From Marinovum algicola (lineage in GTDB: Bacteria > Pseudomonadota > Alphaproteobacteria > Rhodobacterales > Rhodobacteraceae), in the NCBI RefSeq assembly GCF_900109145.1, contig NZ_FNYY01000003.1:290955-354954 (forward strand): a stretch of 64,000 bases of DNA, in the 5' to 3' direction. Below are positions 55,067 to 64,000 of the stretch, in pieces; position 1 is the stretch's first letter; every line of letters begins with the position of its first letter. Both the position numbers and the translations under genes were made by a program. Under the pieces are notes generated by a model. The model did no database searches, was not told the origin of the DNA, and saw only the letters and a program-made list of their open reading frames with translations.

Positions 55067-55963
55067 TTATTCCGCCAAGTGTTCGAGACGGGCCACTTCA
55101 TCGCGCATTTCCGCCACAAGCGCCGCGGCAAAGCGGTTCATGCGGTCGAGACGCCGGTCATCGGCATGCCGCACCAGATAAAAGGCCCGGGTCAGAGAGA
55201 TCTCCTGCGCCAGCACCTTGCGCAACTCTGGCGCGAAGGGCAGCGCAAAATCATGCACGATGCCGATCCCCCCGCCCTGGCGCAGCCAGTTGAGCTGGAC
55301 CGAGACCGAGTTCGACGCCAGGTGCACCTGGTCGAGGCCCAGTTCCGAGAGGTAGTCGAGCTCGCGGTCGAAGATCATGTCGGAGATGTAGCCGACGACT
55401 CGGTGCCCCCTGAGATCGCCCGGGGCGGCGATCGGCGATCTCGACGCCAGATAGGCCTCGGCTGCGGCGATGTGCAGGTGATAATCGGCGATCTTCTGCA
55501 CGCTGAGCCGCCCGGCGGTGGGCGGACTGACCGAGATCGCCAGATCGGCCTCGCGCTTCGACAGGTTGACGACACGCGGCTGACTGAGGATCTGGATTTC
55601 CAGCTCGGGATTGTCGCGCGACAACGCCGCGCAGACCCGGGGCAGCAGGAAGTTGGCGCAGCCGTCCGGCGCCCCGATGCGGATCTGTCCGGTCAGCCCC
55701 TCGGTCGCCCCTGCCAGCGCCTCCACGGCCCCCTGGGTGGCCTGTTCGGCCTGTTCCGCATGCGGCAACAACCGCTGGCCCGCATCGGTCAGCGCATAGC
55801 CTTGCGGCGATTTGGCAAACAGCGGCTGGCCCAGCCGCTGTTCAAGCCGCGCCACGCGCCGCCCCACCGTCGCCGGATCGATCCGCAGTGCACGGCCTGC
55901 CGCTGACAGGCTTTCCTGCCGTGCCACGGCAAGAAAGACACGGAAATCATCCCAAGGGTCCAT
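55067..55963 (-). CDS. LysR-family transcriptional regulator beside mmsA
   Basis: A 298-residue regulator. Helix-turn-helix around residues 1-60: MDPWDDFRVFLAVARQESLS, ALRIDPATVGRRVARLEQRLG. The effector domain follows. Divergent from mmsA with a dyad of LysR type (55974-55989) between; a likely regulator of valine catabolism. Start at 55963 is the family-standard; an upstream ATG adds 18 residues. Confidence 0.88.
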   Translation of the reverse strand: MDPWDDFRVFLAVARQESLSAAGRALRIDPATVGRRVARLEQRLGQPLFAKSPQGYALTDAGQRLLPHAEQAEQATQGAVEALAGATEGLTGQIRIGAPDGCANFLLPRVCAALSRDNPELEIQILSQPRVVNLSKREADLAISVSPPTAGRLSVQKIADYHLHIAAAEAYLASRSPIAAPGDLRGHRVVGYISDMIFDRELDYLSELGLDQVHLASNSVSVQLNWLRQGGGIGIVHDFALPFAPELRKVLAQEISLTRAFYLVRHADDRRLDRMNRFAAALVAEMRDEVARLEHLAE

Positions 55964-55973
55964 ACGGGCATCC

Positions 55974-55989
55974 TTTGCAATAATGCAAA
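55974..55989. promoter_or_regulatory. Operator dyad between LysR gene and mmsA
   Basis: TTTGCA (55974-55979), four bases, TGCAAA (55984-55989): a perfect inverted repeat 11 bases before the LysR start and about 80 before mmsA. A related TTGCA half-site occurs near 56025. LysR proteins often bind T-N11-A dyads of this size. Confidence 0.5.
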
Positions 55990-56066
55990 ACCTCTTTGGC
56001 ACATTGCGCCTACCCATGGCGAAATTGCAAGACTAAGCTCTGCGCAAAGAACCCCAGGAGGATCCC

Positions 56067-57566
56067 ATGGACGTGATCAAGAATTACATCGACGGCCAGA
56101 TGGTCGAGAGCAGCTCAAGCCGCACCGCCGACGTGATGAACCCGGCCACCGGCGAAGTTCAGGCGCAGGTCAGGCTCTCCAGCAAGGACGAGCTTGACGC
56201 CGCCGTCGCCAAGGCGGCCGAAGCGCAAAAGGCCTGGGGCGCGACCAACCCGCAGCGCCGCGCCCGGGTGATGATGAAATTCGGCCAGCTGATCAACCAG
56301 CACATGGACGAGCTGGCCGAGCTGGTCAGCCGCGAACACGGCAAGACCCTGCCCGACGCCAGGGGCGACGTGCAGCGCGGGCTCGAGGTGATCGAGGTCT
56401 GCATGGGCGCGCCGCATCTGCTCAAGGGCGAGCACACCAATGACGGCGGCCCCGGCATCGACCTCTATTCCATGCGCCAGCCGCTCGGTGTCGTGGCCGG
56501 TATCACGCCCTTCAACTTCCCGGCGATGATCCCGCTGTGGAAGATGGGCCCTGCCCTCGCCTCCGGCAACGCGATGATCCTGAAACCCTCCGAGCGGGTG
56601 CCCTCGACCTCGCTGCGCCTCGCCGAGCTGCTGCAAGAGGCCGGCCTGCCCGATGGTGTGCTTCAGGTGGTCAACGGCGACAAGGAGGTCGTCGACGCGA
56701 TCCTCGACAATGACACCATTGCCGCTGTGGGGTTTGTCGGCTCGACCCCGATCGCGCAATACATCTATGGCCGTGCCTGCTCCAACGGCAAACGCGCCCA
56801 GTGCTTTGGCGGCGCCAAGAACCACATGATCATCATGCCCGACGCCGATCTCGACAAGGCGGCCGATGCGCTGGTGGGCGCGGGCTACGGCGCGGCGGGC
56901 GAACGCTGCATGGCGATCTCGGTCGCGGTGCCGGTGGGCGCGGAGACCGCCGACCGTCTGGTCGAGAAACTCGTGCCGCGCGTCGAAAAGCTGAAAGTCG
57001 GGCCTTATACCGCCGGCGATGACGTCGATTTCGGCCCGGTCATCACCGCCCAGGCCAAGGCACGGATCAACGGGCTGATCGACAGCGGTGTCGAGCAAGG
57101 CGCCAAGCTGGTGGTCGACGGCCGTGGCTTTCAATTGCAGGGCTATGAGAACGGCTTCTTCTGCGGGCCGTCGCTGTTTGACAATGTCACCCCCGAAATG
57201 GACATCTACCGCGAAGAGATCTTCGGTCCGGTGCTGAGCCAGGTGCGGATGGACAGCTATGAAGACGCGCTGAACCTGATCATCGACAACGACTACGGCA
57301 ATGGCACCGCGATCTATACCGCCGATGGCGACACCGCGCGCGACTTTGCCCATCGGGTCAATGTCGGCATGGTCGGAATCAACTTTCCGATCCCGGTGCC
57401 GCTGTCGTATCACACCTTTGGCGGCTGGAAAAAATCGGCCTTCGGCGACCTCAACCAATACGGCCCCGATGCCTTCCGGTTTTACACCAAGACCAAGACC
57501 GTTACCGCGCGCTGGTTTTCGGGAATCAAGGAAGGCGGCGAATTCAACTTCAAGGCGATGGATTAA
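56067..57566 (+). CDS. mmsA: CoA-acylating methylmalonate-semialdehyde dehydrogenase
   Basis: A 499-residue aldehyde dehydrogenase. GVVAGITPFNFPAMIPLWKMGPAL near 140, FVGSTPIAQYIYGRACSNGKRAQCFGGAKNHMIIMPDAD near 225-260 and the catalytic Cys in AAGERCMAISVAV near 283 define it. It turns methylmalonate semialdehyde into propionyl-CoA in valine and myo-inositol breakdown. A perfect AGGAGGAT ribosome site precedes ATG 56067. Confidence 0.96.
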   Translation: MDVIKNYIDGQMVESSSSRTADVMNPATGEVQAQVRLSSKDELDAAVAKAAEAQKAWGATNPQRRARVMMKFGQLINQHMDELAELVSREHGKTLPDARGDVQRGLEVIEVCMGAPHLLKGEHTNDGGPGIDLYSMRQPLGVVAGITPFNFPAMIPLWKMGPALASGNAMILKPSERVPSTSLRLAELLQEAGLPDGVLQVVNGDKEVVDAILDNDTIAAVGFVGSTPIAQYIYGRACSNGKRAQCFGGAKNHMIIMPDADLDKAADALVGAGYGAAGERCMAISVAVPVGAETADRLVEKLVPRVEKLKVGPYTAGDDVDFGPVITAQAKARINGLIDSGVEQGAKLVVDGRGFQLQGYENGFFCGPSLFDNVTPEMDIYREEIFGPVLSQVRMDSYEDALNLIIDNDYGNGTAIYTADGDTARDFAHRVNVGMVGINFPIPVPLSYHTFGGWKKSAFGDLNQYGPDAFRFYTKTKTVTARWFSGIKEGGEFNFKAMD

Positions 57567-57586
57567 TCGCTCAGAGTGATAATTCC

Positions 57587-57616
57587 AAAAGGGTGGCCTT
57601 GCGGTCGCCCTTTTTT
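57587..57616 (+). terminator. Terminator of mmsA
   Basis: Stem AAAAGGGTGGCC (57587-57598) with GGTCGCCCTTTT (57603-57614), two wobble pairs, four-base loop, T run. Confidence 0.8.
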
Positions 57617-57841
57617 GCATCAAGCGCTTTGGCGGGTCATTGTCCGCCCGGTTAATTTACGCAAATCGGATACATCATCACAAGACCGTGACGATGGCGT
57701 CAAATACCCCTTGCAACCACTCGTTTTTATGGAGTTTCCCGACATGTGCCGTCATGGTGATGGCAAGCTGACCCGCTTTTTCCCCTGATGTTCCTTGGAA
57801 CACGAAGCTTAATGGCGGCACCGCAAGGTCGGGAGAGGTAA

Positions 57842-58243
57842 ATGCGTTACAAGTTCGATGTCGATCACGACCGGGGTTTATTTTTGCTGCGACTGGACGG
57901 GCGGATCGGCGCACAGGACATGGCTGATTTGTTCCAGGAACTCGCGGCCAGTCCCGATCGAAAGCCGGATCAGAATGTCTTTTGCGACCTGACCGGATTG
58001 GAACGTGCCGATCTCAGCTTTACCCAGGTGATGAGCCTGACGCGTTCGCGCACCGGCTTCTATGAGCAGGCCAAAGAGGTTCGGGTGGCCATCCTGGCCC
58101 CGAACGACATCGGCTTCGGCACCGCGCGGATGTATCTGGCGCTCATGCAGGGCTTTGACGGGATCACGGCGGATGTGTTCCGCGACCGCGCCGAAGCGGC
58201 AAGATTTCTCGCCGTGGCGCCCGAAACGCTGCGGGTTCCCTGA
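57842..58243 (+). CDS. STAS/SpoIIAA-like small protein
   Basis: A 133-residue protein with a beta-rich start ([27 protein letters not shown]) and an alternating alpha-beta pattern typical of SpoIIAA-like or anti-sigma-antagonist folds. No phosphorylatable Ser in a DxSG motif was seen. It could be a structural protein with an unknown partner. Confidence in the fold is moderate. Confidence 0.6.
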   Translation: MRYKFDVDHDRGLFLLRLDGRIGAQDMADLFQELAASPDRKPDQNVFCDLTGLERADLSFTQVMSLTRSRTGFYEQAKEVRVAILAPNDIGFGTARMYLALMQGFDGITADVFRDRAEAARFLAVAPETLRVP

Positions 58244-58331
58244 CGGCGCCGGATGCTTAATATTGCGCGCCGCCAGCAGGTTATGGCAGGCTCGTCGCAA
58301 TGCGCAGCAGCCGGGCGAAGGGACCGACGCA

Positions 58332-59459
58332 ATGGCCACACCCGAGTTCACCATCGGCATCGAAGAGGAATACCTGCTGGTCGACCGCGACAACCTCGCC
58401 CTGGTCGAGGTGCCCGACGACATGATGGCCGATTGCAAGCAGGCGCTGGCCGATCAGGTGAGCCCGGAGTACATGCAGTGCCAGATCGAGATCGGCACCG
58501 GCGTCTGCGAGGACGTCGGCCAGGCCCGCGATGACCTGCGTCACCTGCGCCGGACGATTGCCGATTGCGCCGCCAGGCACAACGCCGCGCCGATTGCCGC
58601 CTCATGCCACCCCTTCGCCGACTGGAAAAACCAGCACCACACCGACAAGGAACGCTACAACCGGATCCGCCAGGATCTGGGCGGAGTGATGCGACGGATG
58701 CTGATCTGCGGGATGCATGTGCATGTCGGCCTGAACGACGACCCGCTGCGGGCCGACCTGCTGCGTCAGCTCAGCTATTTTCTGCCGCATCTCCTGGCGC
58801 TGTCCACCTCTTCGCCGTTCTGGCAGGGCGAAGACACCGGATTGAGCTCTTACCGGCTGTCGGTTTTCGACAATCTTCCGCGCACCGGCCTGCCGCCGCA
58901 GCTTAGCTCCTGGGACGAATACGAACGTTCCGTCAAGGCGCTGGTCGATCTTGGGCTGATCGAGGACAGCACCAAGATCTGGTGGGATCTGCGCCCCAGC
59001 CACAGCTTTCCCACGCTCGAGACGCGGATTTGTGATGTCTGCCCGCGGATGGAAGACACGCTGGCGGTGGCGGCGGTGATCCAATGCCTGCACCGCATGT
59101 TGTGGCGCCTGCGCACCCGCAACCAGCGCTGGCGGATCTACGACCGCTTCCTGATCTCGGAAAACCGCTGGCGGGCCCAGCGCTATGGTATCGAGGAAGG
59201 ATTGATCGATTTCGGCCGGGGCGAGATCGTACCGATGGATGAGCTGACCAACGAGTTGATCGGCCTGTTGCACGAGGACGCCGAGGCGCTGAACTGTGTC
59301 GAAGAGCTGATGCACCTGCGCACCATCCTCGACCGCGGCACCTCTGCAATGCGCCAGCGCGCGGTTCGTGTCGCGGCCGAGGCCGCCGGCGCTGATCATG
59401 ACACCCAGATGCGCGCGGTGGTCAGCCATCTGATCGAGGATTTTCAGGCCGACCTGTGA
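58332..59459 (+). CDS. Carboxylate-amine ligase, YbdK/GCS2 family
   Basis: A 375-residue ATP-grasp-like protein of the glutamate-cysteine ligase 2 type. [16 protein letters not shown] at the N-terminus and [14 protein letters not shown] near 128 are metal/ATP sites; [22 protein letters not shown] near 220 is typical of YbdK. Such enzymes make gamma-glutamyl or related amides, often with weak GCS activity. Its stop overlaps the GTG start of the following DUF2161 gene. Confidence 0.88.
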   Translation: MATPEFTIGIEEEYLLVDRDNLALVEVPDDMMADCKQALADQVSPEYMQCQIEIGTGVCEDVGQARDDLRHLRRTIADCAARHNAAPIAASCHPFADWKNQHHTDKERYNRIRQDLGGVMRRMLICGMHVHVGLNDDPLRADLLRQLSYFLPHLLALSTSSPFWQGEDTGLSSYRLSVFDNLPRTGLPPQLSSWDEYERSVKALVDLGLIEDSTKIWWDLRPSHSFPTLETRICDVCPRMEDTLAVAAVIQCLHRMLWRLRTRNQRWRIYDRFLISENRWRAQRYGIEEGLIDFGRGEIVPMDELTNELIGLLHEDAEALNCVEELMHLRTILDRGTSAMRQRAVRVAAEAAGADHDTQMRAVVSHLIEDFQADL

Positions 59460-60127
59460 AAGAAACCGATCTCTACCCCCATGTGAAGGCGCTGCTTGTG
59501 GCGCAGGGCTATGACGTGAAAGCCGAGATCGGCGCCGCCGACGTCGTGGCCCTGCGCCCCGGCGAGGACGAGCCGGTGATCGTCGAGCTGAAGACCGGCT
59601 TTGCGCTGACCCTGTTTCACCAGGCCGTGGCGCGGCAGGCGATGACGGATTTTGTCTATGTCGCGGTGCCGCGCCTGCCCGGCAAGCGATTCCTGCGGGC
59701 GCTCAAGGACAACAAGACCCTGTGCCGCCGGCTCGGGCTCGGGCTGATCACCGTGCGGCTGAGCGATGGCCATACCGAGATCCACCTCGACCCCGCGCCT
59801 TATGCGCCGCGCAAGGTCAAGGCGCGCAAGTCCCGGCTGTTGCGCGAATTTGCCCGCCGCGAGGGCGACCCCAATCTCGGCGGTGCCGCGCGCAGTGGCC
59901 CGCTGGTCACCGCCTATCGGCAGGACGCGGTCAAGATCGCCCTGCATCTGCGGCGCCATGGCGCCTCGAAATGTGCCGAGATCCGCGCGGTCACCGGCGT
60001 CACCACCGCCACCCGCATCATGGCCGACGACCATTATGGCTGGTTCGAGCGGGTCACGCGCGGCGTCTATCAGCTTACCCCGCGCGGGACCGAGGCGATG
60101 GGCAACGGCGAAGACACCGAGCTGTGA
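59456..60127 (+). CDS. DUF2161 nuclease-fold protein
   Basis: A 223-residue protein of the DUF2161 (putative PD-(D/E)XK phosphodiesterase) family. The GTG start at 59456 overlaps the preceding stop. [39 protein letters not shown] around residues 22-60 has the D and the ExK of the PD-(D/E)XK core (ADVV, VELKTG). A winged-helix-like C-terminus follows. The target is unknown. Confidence 0.8.
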   Translation: MKETDLYPHVKALLVAQGYDVKAEIGAADVVALRPGEDEPVIVELKTGFALTLFHQAVARQAMTDFVYVAVPRLPGKRFLRALKDNKTLCRRLGLGLITVRLSDGHTEIHLDPAPYAPRKVKARKSRLLREFARREGDPNLGGAARSGPLVTAYRQDAVKIALHLRRHGASKCAEIRAVTGVTTATRIMADDHYGWFERVTRGVYQLTPRGTEAMGNGEDTEL

Positions 60128-60293
60128 CGTATTGGCCTGCTTGGGCCGCGCCACCACGCCCGCCCTGCCATCTTTTTGACCTGTTCCCTGACCTGTCCGG
60201 CCCCGACTGGCCAAAAAGTTTCTTGCAAACTGCCCCTCATCTCCGCGATAATTGAACAGGCATTCAATTCACGGCAAGGGGGAGCGCCGCGAC

Positions 60294-61436
60294 ATGGACT
60301 TTGCACTCACCGAGGAACAGACCGCCATTTTCGACATGGCACATGCGTTCGGGCAGGAGCATATCGCGCCCCATGCCCGGCAATGGGAGGCCGAGGGCTC
60401 GATTCCCAAGGATCTCTGGCCGCGGATCGGCGAGCTGGGCCTTGGCGGGCTCTACGTCTCCGAAGAGAGCGGCGGCTCCGGCCTGTCGCGGCTCGACGCG
60501 ACGCTGGTCTTCGAGGCGCTGAGCATGGCCTGCCCCTCGGTGGCGGCCTTCCTGTCGATCCACAACATGTGCGCCAAGATGATCGACAGCTTTGGCTCCG
60601 ACGATCTCAAGGCCCGGGTGCTGCCCAAGGCAGTGTCGATGGAGACGGTGTTCTCTTACTGTCTGACCGAGCCGGGCTCGGGCTCTGACGCCGCCGGGCT
60701 CAAGACCCGCGCCGCCAAGACCAACGAAGGCTATCGCCTGACCGGCACCAAGGCCTTCATCTCGGGCGGCGGCTATTCCGACGCCTATATCGTGATGTGC
60801 CGCACCGGCGATGACAGCCCGCGCGGCATCTCGGCGATGATCGTCGAAGACGGCACAGAGGGGCTGAGCTTTGGCGGGCTCGAAGACAAGATGGGCTGGA
60901 AGAGCCAGCCGACCCGCCAGGTGCAGCTCGACGATTGTCTGGTGCCGGCCGAGAACCTGCTGGGCGCGGAAGGCAGTGGCTTCAAATACGCCATGGCCGG
61001 GCTCGACGGCGGGCGGCTCAATATCTCGGCCTGTTCGCTGGGCGCGGCGCAGAGCGGGCTGAACCTGACGCTGGACTACATGGGCGAGCGCAAGGCCTTT
61101 GGCCAGCCGATCGACCAGTTCCAGGCGTTGCAGTTCCGCCTGGCAGACATGGAGATCAACCTACAGGCCGCCCGTGTCTTTCTGCGGCAGGCAGCCTGGA
61201 AACTGGATTCCGGCGCGCCTGATGCCACCCCGGCCTGCGCCATGGCGAAAAAATTTGTGACCGAGACCGGAAGCCAGGTTGTGGATCAGTGCCTTCAGCT
61301 GCACGGTGGCTATGGCTATCTCGCCGATTACGGGATCGAAAAACTGGTACGCGATCTGCGCGTGCATCAGATCCTCGAAGGCACAAATGAAATCATGCGC
61401 GTGATCGTCGCGCGCCACCTGCTGAAGAACAGATGA
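60294..61436 (+). CDS. Acyl-CoA dehydrogenase, probably isobutyryl-CoA dehydrogenase
   Basis: A 380-residue FAD enzyme. MDFALTEEQTAIFDMAHAFGQEHIAPHA opens the family, CLTEPGSGSDAAGLKTRA near residue 125 is the FAD loop, and the catalytic Glu is in QILEGTNEIMRVIVARHLL near 364. It leads a three-gene operon with 3-hydroxyisobutyryl-CoA hydrolase and mmsB, so oxidation of isobutyryl-CoA in valine breakdown is most likely. Start at 60294 has GGGGGAG upstream. Confidence 0.9.
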   Translation: MDFALTEEQTAIFDMAHAFGQEHIAPHARQWEAEGSIPKDLWPRIGELGLGGLYVSEESGGSGLSRLDATLVFEALSMACPSVAAFLSIHNMCAKMIDSFGSDDLKARVLPKAVSMETVFSYCLTEPGSGSDAAGLKTRAAKTNEGYRLTGTKAFISGGGYSDAYIVMCRTGDDSPRGISAMIVEDGTEGLSFGGLEDKMGWKSQPTRQVQLDDCLVPAENLLGAEGSGFKYAMAGLDGGRLNISACSLGAAQSGLNLTLDYMGERKAFGQPIDQFQALQFRLADMEINLQAARVFLRQAAWKLDSGAPDATPACAMAKKFVTETGSQVVDQCLQLHGGYGYLADYGIEKLVRDLRVHQILEGTNEIMRVIVARHLLKNR

Positions 61437-62479
61437 CCGATATCTCGATACGCAAGACCGGCCGCGCCGGCCGCGTCACCCTCAGCCGCCCCGAGGCGCT
61501 CAACGCGCTGACGCATGACATGTGCCTGGCGATCGACGCCGCGCTCCGGGAGTGGGCCGCCGACACCGATGTCGCAATGCTGATCATCGATGCCGAGGGC
61601 GAAAAGGCGTTCTGCGCCGGTGGCGATATCGCCGAAATGTATGCCAGTGGGTTGCGCGGCGATTATGAATATGGCCGGCGGTTCTGGCGCGACGAATACC
61701 GGATGAATGCCCGGCTGTTCCAGTTTCCCAAGCCTGTGGCGAGCTTCATGCAGGGCTTCACCATGGGCGGCGGCGTCGGCGTATCCTGTCACGGCTCGCA
61801 CCGGATCGTGGCGGAAAGCTCGCGCATCGCCATGCCGGAATGCGGCATCGGTCTGGTGCCGGACGTGGGCGGCAGCCTGCTGCTGGCGCAGGCGCCGGGG
61901 CGGCTTGGGGAATACCTCGGTCTCACCGGCGCACGCATGGGCCCCGGCGATGCGATCCACGCCGGATTTGCCGATTGCTACATTCCCGAGGCCGACTGGC
62001 CGGCGCTGATCGAGGTGCTGGAACGCACCGGCGAATGGACCATGATCGACCGCTCCTGTGTGACCCCGCCGGAAAGCCGGCTGGCCGCGCTCCAGCCCGA
62101 GATCGACGCCACCTTCGGCGGCGAAACCCTGCTGGACGTGGTCAATGCGCTGGATCACCACGACAGCGCATTTGCCACCGAGACGCTGAAGATGCTCGAA
62201 CGCAACTGCCCGCTTTCGATGGGCGCGACGCTCGAGATGGTGCACCGGCTGCGCGGCCCCGGTGGCGACATCCGCCGCGCGCTCGAGACCGAATACCGCT
62301 TTTCCGCCCGTGCGATGGAACATGGCGACTTTCTCGAAGGCATTCGCGCGGCGATCATCGACAAGGACAAGAGCCCGAAGTGGAGCGACGATCTGCGCGG
62401 GCTGAAACCGCCGCGGGTCACGCAGATGCTGCAACCGCTGGGCAAGGACGGGCTGACATTCGGGGAGGATGCAAAATGA
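61433..62479 (+). CDS. 3-hydroxyisobutyryl-CoA hydrolase
   Basis: A 348-residue crotonase-fold hydrolase. FCAGGDIAEMYASGLRGDYEYGRRFWRDEY and the GGGVGVSCHGSHRIVAESSRIAMPECGIGLVPDVGGS block are typical of the HIBCH subgroup, and the C-terminal helix contains KDKSPKW (kSPxW is usual in HIBCH). It releases 3-hydroxyisobutyrate for mmsB. Overlaps both neighbours by ATGA. Confidence 0.9.
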   Translation: MTDISIRKTGRAGRVTLSRPEALNALTHDMCLAIDAALREWAADTDVAMLIIDAEGEKAFCAGGDIAEMYASGLRGDYEYGRRFWRDEYRMNARLFQFPKPVASFMQGFTMGGGVGVSCHGSHRIVAESSRIAMPECGIGLVPDVGGSLLLAQAPGRLGEYLGLTGARMGPGDAIHAGFADCYIPEADWPALIEVLERTGEWTMIDRSCVTPPESRLAALQPEIDATFGGETLLDVVNALDHHDSAFATETLKMLERNCPLSMGATLEMVHRLRGPGGDIRRALETEYRFSARAMEHGDFLEGIRAAIIDKDKSPKWSDDLRGLKPPRVTQMLQPLGKDGLTFGEDAK

Positions 62480-63348
62480 AGATCGGGTTTATCGGATTGG
62501 GCAACATGGGCGGGCCAATGGCCGCCAATCTGGCCAAGGCCGGCCATGAGGTCACGGGCTTCGACACTGCCGACGTCGAGATCGAGGGCGTGGCGAAGGC
62601 CGGCTCTGCCACCGAGGTGGCAAGCGGCGCGCAGGTGGTCATCACCATGCTGCCCAATGGCGCGATCCTGCGCGCCGTCGCCGATGAAATCATTCCGGCG
62701 ATGGAAAAAGGCGCGGTCTTCCTCGATTGCTCGACCGTCGATGTGGAAAGCGCCCGCGTCGTGGCCGAACAGGCCCAGGCCGCCGGGCTCGAGCCGCTCG
62801 ACGCGCCGGTTTCCGGCGGAGTCACCGGGGCGGCGGCGGGCACGCTGACCTTCATGGTGGGCGGCTCCGACATGGGCTTTGCCGCCGTGAAAGAGCTGTT
62901 TGACGTGATGGGCCAGAAAGCAGTGCTCTGCGGCCCCTCGGGCAATGGTCAGGCGGCCAAGATCTGCAACAACATGATCCTCGGTGTCACCATGATCGCC
63001 ACCTGCGAGGCCTTTGCCCTGGCCGACAAGCTGGGCCTCGACCGGCAGGCGATGTTCGACGTGGTCTCGACCTCATCGGGGTACAGCTGGTCGATGAACG
63101 CCTATTGCCCGGCCCCCGGCATCGGCCCGAAAAGCCCCGCCGACAACGGCTATCAGCCCGGCTTCGCGGCCGAATTGATGCTGAAGGATCTGCGACTGGC
63201 CCAGCAGGCGGCGGAAGCCGCGGATGCGGACACGCCCATGGGTCAGGCAGCGCGCGATCTCTATGCGCAATTCGTCGAAAACGAGGACGGGTCGGGCCGA
63301 GATTTCTCGGCCATGTTGCCCCGGTTCGAAACCCGGAGCCGTGGCTGA
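62476..63348 (+). CDS. mmsB: 3-hydroxyisobutyrate dehydrogenase
   Basis: A 290-residue NAD enzyme turning 3-hydroxyisobutyrate into methylmalonate semialdehyde. IGFIGLGNMGGPMAANL at the N-terminus is the nucleotide motif, PVSGGVTGAAAGTLTFMVGG near 118 the substrate loop, and NGQAAKICNNMILG carries the catalytic Lys. Its product is the substrate of MmsA, encoded about 5 kb upstream. Confidence 0.95.
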   Translation: MKIGFIGLGNMGGPMAANLAKAGHEVTGFDTADVEIEGVAKAGSATEVASGAQVVITMLPNGAILRAVADEIIPAMEKGAVFLDCSTVDVESARVVAEQAQAAGLEPLDAPVSGGVTGAAAGTLTFMVGGSDMGFAAVKELFDVMGQKAVLCGPSGNGQAAKICNNMILGVTMIATCEAFALADKLGLDRQAMFDVVSTSSGYSWSMNAYCPAPGIGPKSPADNGYQPGFAAELMLKDLRLAQQAAEAADADTPMGQAARDLYAQFVENEDGSGRDFSAMLPRFETRSRG

Positions 63349-63404
63349 GGAACCGGGCGCAAAGCTGGCGCGTTGACGTTGCAGTTCATACTGCGAGGAA
63401 CGCC

Positions 63405-63734
63405 ATGACCCGCTTCATCTCTCCGTTCGCCCTTGCCGCCGCGCTTTCGCTGCCCTTCGCCGCCGAGGCGGCCCCGACCCAGATGCCCCGGCCGGATGTT
63501 CAGGCCAATGCCGTGGCGGGTGCCGACCTGTTGCTCGTCAAGGACAAAGACAAGAAGAAGGGCAAGAAAAAGGCCAAGCTGAAAAAGAAGAAGAAAAAGG
63601 ACAAGTCGAAAGACAAGGGCAAGGTCAAAGCCAAGATCGACATCAAGGACGACAAGGCCAAGATCGAGATCAAGGATGGCAAGGACACAGATGAGATTGA
63701 ACAGCCCCATTTTTCGATTTTGTGCTATTCTTGA
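63405..63734 (+). CDS. Secreted lysine-rich protein
   Basis: A 109-residue protein. A signal peptide ends near residue 23 (PLPFAAEA), then a run of Lys, Asp and Glu with DKDKKKGKKKAKLKKKKKKDK near residues 47-70. The last 16 residues (DTDEIEQPHFSILCYS) have different composition and codon use, as if the 3' end had been replaced. The neighbouring bases carry a tRNA-like fragment. I name no function. Confidence 0.55.
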   Translation: MTRFISPFALAAALSLPFAAEAAPTQMPRPDVQANAVAGADLLLVKDKDKKKGKKKAKLKKKKKKDKSKDKGKVKAKIDIKDDKAKIEIKDGKDTDEIEQPHFSILCYS

Positions 63735-63796
63735 GGCGCGGGTGACCACGTGGCGAAGGACGGGACGTGAGGTTCAAGTCCCGTCACGCAGCCTTG

Positions 63797-63991
63797 TCAT
63801 AGTCGTTCCTCGGGTGTGGCGCCCGCACCCTTCCGCGGCTTCTTCTTTCGCCAGCCCTCCATCATGCGGCGATAGGCGATTTCTGACAGTTCGGCGCCTG
63901 CGCGGTCGGCACGCCGGCGATGTGGCAGATTGTAGTCTGCCGTGGCGCCCTTTTTTCCGCGTTCAGAAGGCATCCCGGCAGCGAGTTCCAT
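63797..63991 (-). CDS. Short hypothetical ORF, incomplete upstream
   Basis: A minus-strand frame, open from the right edge, reading from an ATG at 63991 MELAAGMPSERGKKGATADY and ending TPEERL at 63797; it is highly basic. The frame continues beyond position 64000, so a longer gene may be cut by the window edge. The function cannot be given. Confidence 0.35.
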   Translation of the reverse strand: MELAAGMPSERGKKGATADYNLPHRRRADRAGAELSEIAYRRMMEGWRKKKPRKGAGATPEERL

Positions 63992-64000
63992 GGACCGGCG

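Noticed and set aside
63770..63792. A tRNA gene
   Set aside because: GGTTCAAGTC looks like a T-loop, but the flanking bases do not form the T-stem, and no D arm, anticodon arm or 5' acceptor half can be found.

Overview
The window looks like a chromosomal segment from a marine-type alphaproteobacterium of the order Rhodobacterales (Roseobacter group). This rests on high GC content and on recognisable gene neighbourhoods: SspB-fumC-DUF4169-ribbon-helix-helix, purL-BolA-CGFS glutaredoxin, zapA with a coiled-coil partner, RlmE-Ppx/GppA, patatin-3-hydroxybutyrate dehydrogenase, two gap genes with CceR-like operators, and an orphan gene-transfer-agent lysis pair. No rRNA, complete tRNA, CRISPR array or insertion sequence was seen. 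Species cannot be named from this sequence alone.

Layout. 1-2.8 kb: the end of an IscA/ErpA-type gene, then a compact leftward cassette of a 57-residue acidic peptide with a duplicated MMCVS core, a 365-residue protein of unknown function and a DMT/EamA transporter. The cassette is read from an AT-rich region carrying two perfect DnaA boxes. 2.8-9.3 kb: xthA, HupE-like protein, pseudouridine kinase/glycosidase pair, DUF502 protein, an apparently frameshifted small gene, chrA. 9.4-14.8 kb: sspB, fumC, DUF4169, RHH protein, methyltransferase, patatin, 3-hydroxybutyrate dehydrogenase. 14.9-21.8 kb: small ORF/RNA, peptide-binding protein, micro-lipoprotein, XRE-cupin regulator, AMP-ligase, DsbA-like protein, icd. 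22-27.4 kb: rlmE, ppx, and a folate one-carbon operon. 27.5-32.9 kb: PaaG-like hydratase, GTA-type holin and endolysin, ccmE, argC, murI, acyltransferase. 33-41.8 kb: indolepyruvate oxidoreductase and divergent LysR regulator, purL, sulfotransferase, bolA, small membrane protein, grxD. 41.9-49.1 kb: zapA, coiled-coil protein, tkt, CPA1 antiporter, DUF808, DoxX, gap1. 49.2-54 kb: cytochrome b561-like protein, membrane LuxR regulator, ggt, small membrane protein, gap2, DUF1127 protein. 54-63.4 kb: coaD, CBS protein, LysR/mmsA, STAS-like protein, YbdK ligase, DUF2161 nuclease-fold protein, and a valine-degradation operon (acyl-CoA dehydrogenase, 3-hydroxyisobutyryl-CoA hydrolase, mmsB). The right end carries a lysine-rich secreted protein, a tRNA-like fragment and a truncated small ORF.

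How the genes work together. mmsA (56 kb), the acyl-CoA dehydrogenase, hydrolase and mmsB (60-63 kb) give most of the valine/isobutyrate route to propionyl-CoA. gap1, gap2, tkt, fumC and icd are central carbon genes; gap1, gap2 and the ior/LysR promoter carry related TGTTA-N-CG-type operator sequences, which suggests shared control. The 24.4-27.4 kb operon handles methylene- and methyl-tetrahydrofolate and a corrinoid methyl acceptor.

The most novel-looking element is the peptide/unknown protein/EamA cassette at 182-2451. Its architecture resembles a small modified or exported peptide system, but I know of no demonstrated function for it.
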